This document shows, piece by piece, positions 9,237 to 19,100 of a DNA stretch of 46,862 nt. Position 1 is the stretch's first letter; each line of letters starts with the position of its first letter. The DNA lies in assembly GCA_020442465.1 (NCBI GenBank), contig JAGRJY010000162.1:1-46862 (forward strand). Reading direction: 5' to 3'. The notes beneath the pieces were generated by a model that did not search any database, was not told the DNA's origin, and saw only the letters and a list, made by a program, of their open reading frames with translations. Source of the stretch: Lysobacterales bacterium. Its GTDB lineage: Bacteria; Pseudomonadota; Gammaproteobacteria; Xanthomonadales; Xanthomonadaceae. A program made the translations under genes and the position numbers.

Positions 9237-9896
9237 TCAGTCGGTTCCGTAGAAAGGTTTCTCCAATGAGGCCCTTCCAGCGTGGAACACGACTGATCTC
9301 ACAGCGATCTCGGAGCCGAGTTCGCATGGATCCCGTTGGCCGTCGAAGCAATCGATGCCAATGACAGTCGTGTCCAGTTCGAACACAACATTCGACCCGT
9401 TTATGAAGTTGGCATATCTACCTTCTTCATCGCCAACGATCACGTCGCCGCTGGGGTAGGCGCCACGGAGGTCCGACAAATGAGAGCCCACACCCAGATT
9501 CTTCTCGTCGCGCAGAAGGGACGACCTCGTTGAAATGCGTTCAACCTTGCCGTCAATCATCAAACACTCGGCAACCATTCCATCATCCAGAATCAGGTCG
9601 AGGGCCTGATACTCATCGCCCTCAAGACGGACGCTTCGAGCCTGGATCGGTCGATTCAGCGCAAGAAGCTGATCATGGCTCATGCCGGGTTGCGGCTTGG
9701 GCATTATTCGTTGAGGGCCAATCTTCTGCAGGCCTCCTGCCTCCCGACTGGCCCTCGCCGCTCTGGACGCTTCATTCTGAGTGTCCAGAATCTGATCGGC
9801 GGCTCCCGAGCTCTCGCTTCCTGCGCGAATTTGGCAGGAAATGAGCGCAATTGCGATGCCTACACCAAGAACCTTGGTTGAGCCAGTCTTGCTCAT
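9237..9896 (-). CDS. Putative lipoprotein, possible immunity protein for the RHS-M15 effector
   Basis: The product is 219 residues from the ATG at 9896. An N-terminal hydrophobic stretch ends in ALISC, a lipobox-like motif with Cys21, which predicts a lipoprotein or exported periplasmic protein. The rest is soluble, and I recognise no family. The ATG overlaps the stop of the preceding RHS-M15 gene as ATGA (9896-9893), which implies translational coupling; an in-frame ATG six codons upstream (9914) is less likely for that reason. Position directly behind a gene with a peptidoglycan-peptidase-like domain, plus a predicted periplasmic location, makes an immunity role attractive but unproven. Base composition is low for the window (26 of 60 bases G/C at 9361-9420). 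Confidence 0.7.
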   Translation of the reverse strand: MSKTGSTKVLGVGIAIALISCQIRAGSESSGAADQILDTQNEASRAARASREAGGLQKIGPQRIMPKPQPGMSHDQLLALNRPIQARSVRLEGDEYQALDLILDDGMVAECLMIDGKVERISTRSSLLRDEKNLGVGSHLSDLRGAYPSGDVIVGDEEGRYANFINGSNVVFELDTTVIGIDCFDGQRDPCELGSEIAVRSVVFHAGRASLEKPFYGTD

Positions 9897-10804
9897 CGTC
9901 TTTGTGGCGTCCAATCAGTGAATCTTCCCTGGGTTCCTCCCTGCATTAGGTCCACATGAACGCCTCGTCCGTCAGTGTATTCATTGACGCGGTTGAACTC
10001 ACCCGAGGCGTGTGCAGCATCCGCTGTTTGGGTGGGTGTGTATCCTTCAATCCTGACGTCGGCTGCATTGTCCTGTAGGTGCTGGCTCCGCGCGGCGCCA
10101 CCAACCGCCCTGTTCTGCTCCAGGCTCCGTTGTCCGCTGGTAACCTGAACTGGCTTCCCTTCCTTTGAGCTGAAGTTCAGGAGGCGGTTGGTCACGTTCG
10201 GACCTGGATTTGCTGGAGCGCCCCCAAGTGATCTCTGTGGAAGAAGCACTAGTGTCCCGGTGTCTTTTGTTGTCGAAGGCTGGTTCTCGCCTTGACTAGT
10301 AGTCACTTGCCGACTGACAACGATGCTCCCGCTCTGAGTGCTTGTACGGCTCAACTCGGTGGTGATCGGCTTGTGTTCGCACATGGGTCTATCGGGCAGC
10401 CGCCCATCTGGATCGTTGAAGAGATAGGGATTGCCGTAGGCATAGGCATAGCGATTGAAATTGCGAAGATCCCCATTGTCCAGTGTCGCTACGGGGTCCA
10501 CCGACAAGAATCGGCCCAACTCTGGTTCGTAGTAGCGCTGCTGCATGTAGGTCAGATCAGTCAAATCGTCGTGGACGTGACCAGCGTAGCTAGGACCGTT
10601 CTGAGTGGTAGGCTCTAGTTGCTCGCCGAACGGCTCGTAGTCGCGCCGTTCGATGACGGCGCGGTTTGAATCAGTAATGGCGACGACGGAGCCGAGTGCG
10701 TCGGTATGGATGTATTCGGTTGTCATTGCGCTGGTGGGCGCGCTCATGCACGCGAGCAATGAGATGGCCAGGAGTGGCGGCTTCATTCGTCGCTTCTGTT
10801 TCAT
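9893..10804 (-). CDS. Exported RHS-core protein with C-terminal M15-type peptidase domain
   Basis: The product has 303 residues from the ATG at 10804. A signal peptide (about 1-26) contains LLAC at Cys19, so either Sec type I cleavage near PTSA or lipidation is possible. The RHS-repeat core runs from residue 30 (EYIHTDALGS) through YMQQRYYEPELGRFLSVDP to the DPDGR boundary at 131-135. After a linker, residues about 218-300 match the peptidase M15A pattern: VTSGQRS, then GGAARSQHLQDNAADV, then GVHVD. This gives likely zinc ligands His242, Asp249 and His283. M15 enzymes are D,D- or L,D-carboxypeptidases of peptidoglycan, so a cell-wall-attacking effector is a natural reading. An upstream in-frame ATG (10945) adds 47 non-signal residues and is disfavoured. 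The gene is coupled to the lipoprotein gene at 9237. Confidence 0.82.
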   Translation of the reverse strand: MKQKRRMKPPLLAISLLACMSAPTSAMTTEYIHTDALGSVVAITDSNRAVIERRDYEPFGEQLEPTTQNGPSYAGHVHDDLTDLTYMQQRYYEPELGRFLSVDPVATLDNGDLRNFNRYAYAYGNPYLFNDPDGRLPDRPMCEHKPITTELSRTSTQSGSIVVSRQVTTSQGENQPSTTKDTGTLVLLPQRSLGGAPANPGPNVTNRLLNFSSKEGKPVQVTSGQRSLEQNRAVGGAARSQHLQDNAADVRIEGYTPTQTADAAHASGEFNRVNEYTDGRGVHVDLMQGGTQGRFTDWTPQRR

Positions 10805-10988
10805 ATTTGCTGTTCCGGGGCCGCGTTGAGCAGACTGCTCCCTACGGGGGAGTGATTCATCGATATTGAAGAGCATTGGGTCTGCGAGTCGGAGTTGTGA
10901 CGTGGTGGCGCGTCTGCGCCGAGTCCTGGTCCCTTGCATGGCCACGGATTGTTGCCTTGGAGTGACTCCTCGCGCGTCAGTGCGGCAC

Positions 10989-11924
10989 TTACCTGGCGTT
11001 GTCCAGATTCGCCTGATTTTGATCCAGCCAAACGTTGTCGATGATGAGTTGTGACACTGCTCCTCCAGCCTGCAACTTCCCTACCCCCTGGCCATAGGTG
11101 ATGATCTTCCCGTCAACCGCCCCACGCAGCACGAAACCCGGGAATAGGGGGTGTCCTTTCTCGGTGACATTGACCGTCCAGGTGTTGCCCTTGTCGTCCA
11201 CGAAGGTGTGACTCCTGACCGGACTATCGGAGATGTAGGTCAGGAGGTTCCTGAGGCCGGACTGTGGGCCTGCGTCATTGGGTGTTCCCTCTGGGGTCGC
11301 AGGCCGATCGTCGCCTGGCGTTGGATCGTTGACGATTGACTGCTGGACAGACTGCTCGGACTTGCCCGTGGGCGACTCGTACCGATACTCGTGTGCCCAG
11401 AAGCTCGTGTCGCTGGTGTGATCCGGCCACTCGTCAGGGGTCGGGAAGACAATTTCCTGCGGCAGCCCGTCGCCTTGCTTGTACGGCGTGCAACGCGTGG
11501 TGCCATCGGCAGACACGCATTCCCGTCCATCAGGATCCTTGAACCTGTACGGGTTGTTGTTGGCGTACCAGTATCTGTTGAAGTTTCCACCCGAATCACC
11601 GTCAGCCAGGACTGGGTCGACGCTCAAGAAGCGTCCAAGCGCGGCGTCGTAGTATCGCTGCTGCATGTACGTAAGACCAGTTGCTTCATCCTGGACGTGG
11701 CCTGTGTAGCCGGGACCGTTCTGGATGGCTGGAAGGAGCTGATAACCGAATGGTTCGTATCTCCGTTGTTCCATGAGATTGCCCGCTTGATCGGTGGTGG
11801 CGACGATCGAACCAAGGGCATCGGTGTGCACGTACTCTGCTGATTGAGACTGAGCTATGGAACAACCAAGTGACATGAGCAGCGCCACTAGGCAAGCTAT
11901 GTTGGATCTTGCTTTGGAAGGCAT
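10989..11924 (-). CDS. Exported RHS-core protein with unrecognised C-terminal domain
   Basis: The product is 311 residues. An N-terminal export signal (about 1-28) contains LGC at residue 21, an imperfect lipobox. The RHS core again starts at residue 30 with EYVHTDALGS and runs through GYTGHVQDEATGLTYMQQRY and LGRFLSVDP to KDPDGRE at about 129-135. Residues 136-311 differ from the sister genes. The last 90 residues contain TFVDDKGNTWTVNVTEKGHP and LFPGFVLRGAVDGKIITYG, probably a small beta-rich fold, for which I have no family name. A GGGAG Shine-Dalgarno sequence precedes the ATG. No immunity gene follows: 184 bases separate its stop from the next start. Confidence 0.78.
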   Translation of the reverse strand: MPSKARSNIACLVALLMSLGCSIAQSQSAEYVHTDALGSIVATTDQAGNLMEQRRYEPFGYQLLPAIQNGPGYTGHVQDEATGLTYMQQRYYDAALGRFLSVDPVLADGDSGGNFNRYWYANNNPYRFKDPDGRECVSADGTTRCTPYKQGDGLPQEIVFPTPDEWPDHTSDTSFWAHEYRYESPTGKSEQSVQQSIVNDPTPGDDRPATPEGTPNDAGPQSGLRNLLTYISDSPVRSHTFVDDKGNTWTVNVTEKGHPLFPGFVLRGAVDGKIITYGQGVGKLQAGGAVSQLIIDNVWLDQNQANLDNAR

Positions 11925-12089
11925 CTATCTTGCTCCCGACGGAAGGGCGTGTTTTATGGCGACGTTGCGAGCGATCCACTCGTCTGGACGAGTCCTTTCA
12001 ATCAACTTGCAGATGGTCCGGGCACGCTGCGCCACGAGGTTGATTTTCTCCAACAATCCGCTCGGAATATCGAGTTCGGGAGAGCGCTG
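11925..12089 (-). other. Short open segment abutting the RHS-2 start
   Basis: In the frame shared by the RHS-3 and RHS-2 genes, 54 sense codons lie between a TGA and a TAG that directly abuts the RHS-2 ATG. The encoded peptide reads like protein (for example LEKINLVAQRARTICKLIER, then RPDEWIARNV). It has no ATG; a TTG at 12056 could start a 43-residue peptide. It may be a small coupled gene, a decayed gene remnant, or chance. Confidence 0.25.
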
Positions 12090-12137
12090 TCACGGTTCGG
12101 TTCGTGCAAGGCCTTTTCGGGCGATGGCGCGAGATTT

Positions 12138-13130
12138 CTAGCATGATCGGATTCGTGTCCCTGTGACCGTGCACGCACCGGAGTCTCTGAGGTCTTTGAT
12201 GAGCGCGTTTCCGATCGCTTCTCGATCCGACTGCTTTCCAAAGTCAATGGCGCGACCCAGAGCCTCTTCGACGCGGTCCAAGACTCGGTTGTAGCGCGCG
12301 TCCGACTCACTAAAGTTGCTCGCCAATCCTCGTCTTGCAAAGGCGGCGTTGACGGAATCAATGATTCGATTGCGCTTCTGCTCCGGCAGCGCGTCCAGGC
12401 GTTCTTGCACAGCAGTTTGCTCCATCGAAACTAGTCTGGCGTCAAGTCTTGGTCCTCCTAGGAAGCCCTCATAGATCTGCGAGAATGTGAGGCCATTGAG
12501 GGTGAATAGGTCCCTGCTAACTATGCGCAAGAACTGGTCGGCTTCAGCGCTTGGTGAGAGCCATCCTGCCCCCAGATTCGCCAGCGGGATGTCCGCATTG
12601 GCGAGATACTCGACAGTCAAAGCTGCCGCTGCAAAGAATCTGGTCGACCCGGAAACTCCCCGGTCGAAGGCCGAATAGATGTCGCGTCGTGCACAGAATG
12701 GGCTGTCACTATTCAGAGAGATGCACCTTCGCCCGTTTGGATCGATTGCGGAGTAGGGATTGCTCGCGGCATAGAAGTAACGGTTTGCGTTCGAGCCGTA
12801 GGTGACCTCTACCGGGTCTGGGTCCGAACTGAGGAACCGCCCTACACTTGGGTCGTAGTACCTCTGCTGCATGTACGCCAGGCCGGTGGCGGCGTCCTGC
12901 GCGTGACCGGTGTATCCGGGTCCGTTCTGCACGGCGGGGGAGAGCTGTTCGCCGAAGGGTTCGTACTCGCGCCGTTCGATGACGGCGCGGTTCAAGTCGG
13001 TGACGGCAACGATGGAGCCGAGTGCGTCGGTGTGGACGTACTCGGTCACCGTCGCGTTGCTGGTGATCGCGGCGAGGCCGAGGAGGGCAGCGAGCCCGAA
13101 CCGGGAGGCGAGACGCATGATGCTGTTCAT
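12138..13130 (-). CDS. Exported RHS-core protein with unrecognised helical C-terminal domain
   Basis: The product is 330 residues from the ATG at 13130, which has a GGAGAA Shine-Dalgarno sequence and begins only 23 bases after the stop of the large Rhs gene; the longer open frame upstream lies inside that gene and is not used. A signal peptide ends near SNA at about residue 26. The RHS core starts at residue 30 (EYVHTDALGS) and continues through YMQQRYYDPSVGRFLSSDP to AIDPNGRR at about 129-135. Residues 136-330 look mostly helical, with segments such as ESDARYNRVLDRVEEALGRA and a final CTVTGTRIRSC bearing two cysteines. I recognise no enzyme motif. The 213 bases after it hold only the short segment listed separately. 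Confidence 0.78.
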   Translation of the reverse strand: MNSIMRLASRFGLAALLGLAAITSNATVTEYVHTDALGSIVAVTDLNRAVIERREYEPFGEQLSPAVQNGPGYTGHAQDAATGLAYMQQRYYDPSVGRFLSSDPDPVEVTYGSNANRYFYAASNPYSAIDPNGRRCISLNSDSPFCARRDIYSAFDRGVSGSTRFFAAAALTVEYLANADIPLANLGAGWLSPSAEADQFLRIVSRDLFTLNGLTFSQIYEGFLGGPRLDARLVSMEQTAVQERLDALPEQKRNRIIDSVNAAFARRGLASNFSESDARYNRVLDRVEEALGRAIDFGKQSDREAIGNALIKDLRDSGACTVTGTRIRSC

Positions 13131-13153
13131 GGATGCTTCTCCGCTCGTCGCGT

Positions 13154-16100
13154 TCAGAAAACGGTGGTCGTGCGGGTGGTCGACCACTCGCTGCAGGTCG
13201 TTCCGATGCATGCCTTGACGCGGTAGGTCCAGGATCCGGTTTGAGCTTCCATCTGCAGCCGGGAGGTGGCGGGGCCTGAGTACACGAAGCTGTAGGCTCC
13301 GAAGTTGCGGCTCTTCTCCAGCGTGTAGCTCGTCGCGCCGGGGACAGATGTCCAGCTCAGGAAGAAGCTCGTTCCCACGCGTGCCGAGTTCGGTGCGGTC
13401 AGGGTCGGAGGAGTCAGATTGGGCGTGCTGCTCACGGTGATCGTCTTCTGGGCCGAGTACAGGCTGCAGTCGTTCGGATCGCTCTGCCTGCAGGCACGCA
13501 CACGGTAGGTGTAGGTGCCGGCGGGTTTGCCGTTGAACCACTTTTGCGTCTCGGTGTTGTTCTGGATTTCGACGAACGATCCGGAGTTGGTCTTCTCTTC
13601 AAGTCGATAGTTGCCGGCGCCGGACGATGTGGTCCAGCTCACCGTGTAGGTGCCGGTGGTGCTGCTCGAAGGCAAGGTGAGAGTCGGCGGGTCCATCGGC
13701 GGCAGAGGGCCGACGATGACGTAGGCATCGTCGGAGTAGCCGCCGCAGGTGGCGATGTCGGACGAGATGCACGCGCGCGCCCGATAGATGTAGGTGCCTT
13801 CCGCCCGGCCGTTGATGTCGAGGCTGTGTGCAGTTCCGCTGTGAATCTGCGTGAACGATGCGCCGTTGTTGCTGCTTTCCTCGAGGCGATACCAGTTCGC
13901 ACCGCTCGGTTGGGTCCAGCTCAGGGTGAAGTAGCCAAACGGGCTGTTGAACGGCGCAGTGATGGTGGGATAGCTCGGCAGCTGGCTGACGGGCTGCACC
14001 TGCACCAGGTGCACGTTGCCTGGCAGGCCGCAGACAGCGTTCGCGCAGGCGCGCACTCGGTAGCGATAGAACCCGTTCACCGGTTCCTGGCGCGTATGGC
14101 TCGTTGCGGAGCTGGTCTGCAGGATGCTCCAGATGCCGCCATTGAAGTTGCCCTCGAGGCGATAAGAGGTGGCTCCGGTGCTGTTGTTCCAGTTCAGGGT
14201 GAAACTCGTGCCTGCAGCGGCACTGTTTGGCCCGCTGATTGTCGGCCCGGCTGGTCCACCAGCCCGATTGACGGTCACGGTGCGGGGGAAGGAATACGCG
14301 CCGCACGTGCTCAGATTCGTCGCCGAGACGCAGGCTCGCACCCGGTACTCGTACACGTCGCTGGGCTGGTTGCTGAAGTTGCGGTAGAGGACCGTGTGGT
14401 TCTGGATCTCGGTCCAGTCGGCGAAGCTGTGGCGCTGCTCCAATCGATAGTAGTTGGCGCCGGCCGACATCGACCAGCCCACCTGGTAGTTCCCGTCCGT
14501 GCTCGACATTGGGGTCGAGAGATTCGGCGGGTCCGGCAGCAGCGCCACGATGACCTGAGCAATGTTCGAATAGCTGCCACAGCTGTTGACGTTCGTGTTG
14601 ACACAGGCACGCACCCGGTAGCCGTAAGTGCCGTCCGCCTTGCCCGAGATGCTTCGCCAGAATCCGTCGGAGTTCTGGATCTCGGTCCAAGGACCGCCGT
14701 TCTGCTGCTCCTCCAGTCGATAGCGGGACGCGCCGGTCGAGGAGGTCCATGTCACCGTGAAGCTGCCGTTACTGCTGTTCGACGGCGCGGTGAGCACGGG
14801 CGGTGGCGGCAGAACCACCGTGTTCACAGTCACCGTGACGACGGCGGAGTACGGGCCGCAACTCGAGACTTCATGGGTGTAGCAGGCGCGCACGCGATAG
14901 TTGTAGGTGCCGTCCGGCCGCGGGCCGACGCCAACGCTGGTCCGGCCGTCGGCGAGGATCTCTTGCCAGGAGCCGCCGTTGGCCTGCTCTTCGAGACGGT
15001 AGACGGTCGCTCCGCTGACCGGCGTCCAGGTGACGACGTAGCTGCCCGTGGTGCTAGTCGGGTTCGCAGTGATCACCGGGGCGCCAAGGGAGTTCTGCAC
15101 CGTCACCGTGACGAGGTTGGAGTAATCGCTGCAGGAAGACTCCACACCGGTTGCGCATGCGCGCACGCGGTAGGTGTAGCTGCCTATGGGCTTGTTGGTG
15201 ACGGCGTAGTTTGTGCCGGCTCCCTGGTAGACCTCCGTATAGGAGCCGGCAATCAGCTCTTCAAGGCGGTAGATGGTCGCGCCGGCGGAAGTTGTCCAGG
15301 TGAGTGTGTAGCTTCCGCTGTTGACCAACGGGCTTCCGGACAGCACGGGCGCAGGCGGAACCTCTAGGTCATGGTCCACGGTGATGGTTCCGATGTTCGA
15401 GAACGCACCGCACGTGGACAGCACACTCGAGGCGCAGGCGCGCACACGGTAGCTGTAGCTGCCATCGGGCCTGTTGTTGAACACAGTATTCAGGCCGGCG
15501 CCGGCCTGGATCTCCGCATAGGGAGCGCCGTTCGCGCTCTCTTCGAGTCGGTAGAAGCTGGCACCCTCCGATGCCGTCCAGCTGACGGTGTAGTCGCCGG
15601 TCGAACTGTTCGCGGGTACGGTCAGCGTCGGTGCGGGCGGCAGGCCGTCGATGGCGGTGCTGACGCGCGCGACCATGCTGCCGCCAAGGTAGATGAAGTC
15701 AGTCGACTTGCCGGCGCGTTCGTCGCGCTGGGTGCGCAGCACGCCGTCATTACCGTATAGGGAGTAGATCGCGCCTTCGGTGGGGTGCACGGCGAGTACC
15801 CGGCGTCCGTGGCCGTCGTAGCGATACGACTCGATGCCAGGCACTTCACGAAGGCGGTTGCCGAAGTCGAAGCTGTACGACTGATCATCACGCAGGTTCA
15901 GGTTGCCCTGAGCGTCGTAGCCGAAGCTGACCAGGGTGTGGCCCTTGATCGGGTCCTGCAGCTCGGTGAGCTGCTGGCGGGCGTCGTAGACGTAACGATG
16001 GTTGCGTGCCTTCGTGCCGCCGCTGACGCTGACGTTGCGCAGGTTGTCCAGCGGGTCGTAGTCGTACGCGGCGATGCCGAACATGGGTGACGCAGTCTCG

Positions 16101-19100
16101 GTCAAGCGATCGAGCCCGTCGTACTGCATGGTGCGGTCACCGCGGTTTCCGGGCAGGGCGTCGCTGATGGCAGCGACATTGCCGTTTTCGTCGAAGTCGT
16201 AGGTGTCATCCAGGGCAACGGTAACGCCGAGCGCCGAGCGGCTGCGCTCGGGCAGACCGCGCGCATTCTGGGTGAGCGTATGAACCAGACCGTTGCCGTA
16301 GGTGAACTGCTTGATCGCACCGTTGGGGTAGTAGTTGACGCCGGTCGCCCACGTGCCGGCCTGCGTTGCCTGACCGAGCGCATTGGGCGCGTAGTCGACG
16401 CCGAGCAGCGAGGGGTAGGTGATCTGCTGCAGGTGGGCATTGCCCGAGTAATCGTAGGTCAGAGCCGACAGCGAACCGCCGGTCTGGGTCATCTCTTCGC
16501 GCTTGATCAGACGCAGGGTGTTGTACTGGTAGCTGTTGGTGACCGTGGCGCCGTTGGCGTTCTTCGTCGTCACCGACTGCGGCTTGCCGTCGGGCGTGTA
16601 GGCCCAGTCCTGATCGCCGAGGCCGTCGGGAAAGCGCAGCGTCAGCACGCGGTTCAGTCCGTCGTAGGTGCGCTTGACCTGCAGGCTGTTGGCGACGTTG
16701 GCGAGGTTGCATTGGGTCGTCGACGGCAGGTTGAGGCCGCTCGCACTCCAGTCCAGATTGCCGGCGGCGTCGTAGGCCATGACCGTGCTGCCGGTCTCCG
16801 GCTCGATGCGCTTGCACAGCCGCTGCTGGGAGTCGTAGACGTAGCTGCGCGTCGCGGAGACGGTCTGGCCACCGAAGAGGCCTTCGCGATGCATGGAAAT
16901 CGGCTTGCCGAACACGTCGCGTGTGATCGTGGTGGTCGCGCCCTCCGGGGCTTCGATGCGCACCGGACGAGACGTGTCGGGTGTGTCGAATGCCTGGTAG
17001 GAGTACCGCATCACGTTGTTGCGCGGGTCGCGCACTTCCGAGCGGAACCCGCTCAGATAGCTGTACTGGGAGACCAGGTTGCCGAGCTCGGAGTGGCGGC
17101 TGACCGTGTTCGGCCGGCCGAGCGCATCGTAGGTGGTGCTGACGCCCGCGGAGCCGAAGCTGGCGACGGACGAGGCAGACTCGCGCGGATAGCCATCGAA
17201 CGTGGTCATGCCGTCGAAGTCGTACTTCCAACCGCGGAAGCGCTGGGTCGTGGCGGAGCTGCTCTGGTCAAACTCGTGCTCAATCACCGGGCGCCAGAAT
17301 GCGTCGTAGCGGGTGAGCTTGCGGTAGTCGCCACGCGACTCGGTGCGCAGCCAGTGGCCGGCAGGAAGGCCCATGGCAGTGCCCGTCTGCGGGACGAAAC
17401 TGATGTTCGTGGGATTCCAGCTCTCGCCCGCGCCCTGCGTGGGCTGACAATCAGCGTTTCGTGGTGGTGGCAGGACGGCGGTCGTGCGCCCCATGGCGTC
17501 GTAGTCATAGCAGGTCTTGTTGCCAAGTTGGTCAGTGACGCTCTTCACCCAGCCGTTCGCGTCGACCTGAGCCGAGACGCTCGTGCCATCATCGAACGTG
17601 ATTGAGAGCGGCACGCCGCGATACCAGTTGTTGAGGGTAAGCACCTTGCCGCGCGCGTCGGTGACGGTGCGGACGAGGCCGTTGAGGTAGGTCAACGTCT
17701 GCGACGGTGTGGTTTCGGCGAACGCGAAGAACCTGTATGGCAGCGCATTGCCGTCGTACTGGACGTTCAGCGTCTGAATGCCATCGATCTTGTTCGTGCC
17801 GGGCTGGCCGAGTACCCACAGCGAGGTGTTGTTGTACGGAATGGATTCTTCGGTCTTGCTGTAGCCCAGCGAGCTCGACTTGCGCACCGACACCGGCGCG
17901 ACAAACTGGTTGAAGGCGAGAACTTCGCGGGTAAAGGTGGCGCCATCCTGTTGGATGGACACGCTGCGCTGGGGAACGTTGAAGTTGTTGAACTGATCGC
18001 CGAACCCGATGTCGGCGAACCCGAACATCTTGGCGAAGGCCTGGGAGGCATTCTCGCTCGGCGGTACGTAGTCGTAGTCGGTCCGGCGCTGCGGTGCCGA
18101 CTGCCCAACCTGTTTCACTTCTTCTGAACGCAGCAGCCCTTCATCTTCGTTGAAATTGCGGCCGAAACGGTAGGTGCGCACACGACCGTCGGAGCGGGTC
18201 GCAGTGATCGTCTTCAGGCTGAACGCGGGCGTCCAGATATCACCCATGGTGACCAGGATCTGGTCGATCGGATCGAAGGCAATGTTCAAGCCATCGTAGG
18301 TGTAGTCAGTGGTGACCGTGGGGATGCCCGGTCCGGAGACGGTCTTCTGGCGCAGGGTCCAGCTGTCCACGTAGTGCGGCACGCGGGACGTCCACGTCAT
18401 TTCGTCATCACTGGGCATGTGGCACGCCAGCGGCACCTTCGAGCGGCCGTGCCGTTCCGGCGTCAGCACGTACTGCGCCTTGGCTCCGGACGGTGCGGTG
18501 ACCGAAAGGTTGCGAACCTGGCCCGAGGTGATCGGATAGGCCTTGGTGCAGGTTGCGATGTCTTCGAGCAGCGAACGTTCACCGCGGAAGATGGGAACGG
18601 TGCGGTCGTACCGGATCGAATTGAGGCCGAACCACGAACCTTCGTACTGCCAACTCGAGCCATCCGGATTGACGACTTCAGCGGTGCCGTCTAGCGGTGT
18701 GCGGATGTATGTCCAGTGGCGCTGGCCGACGCTCACCTTGGTAACCTCGTAGCGCGGGTCCTCCTCGTCGCTCACCTTGTCGTTGACCTTCTGCGACGTG
18801 ATCTCGATGGTCCGACCGTCGCTGGCCTGGATGCGCTCAAGCTTGGGGCCGCTCCAGGTGAAACTGACCGAGTTGCTGAATCGATCTTCGATGCGGCTGA
18901 CGTAAAGAACGTAGACGTCGCGGCGCAGGGTTTGCGGGAACGTGCTGGAAATCAGATTGCCGCCGACCTGCACCGTGACGATCTCGACCTCGGTGGGGTG
19001 CACGACGGTGTCGTAGGTGTCGGTGACCAGGTGGTCAAAGTAGTACTTCAGGCCGTTCGGCGCGATGCCGACCAGCGACTCGCCGGGGCGGCCCGTGGCG

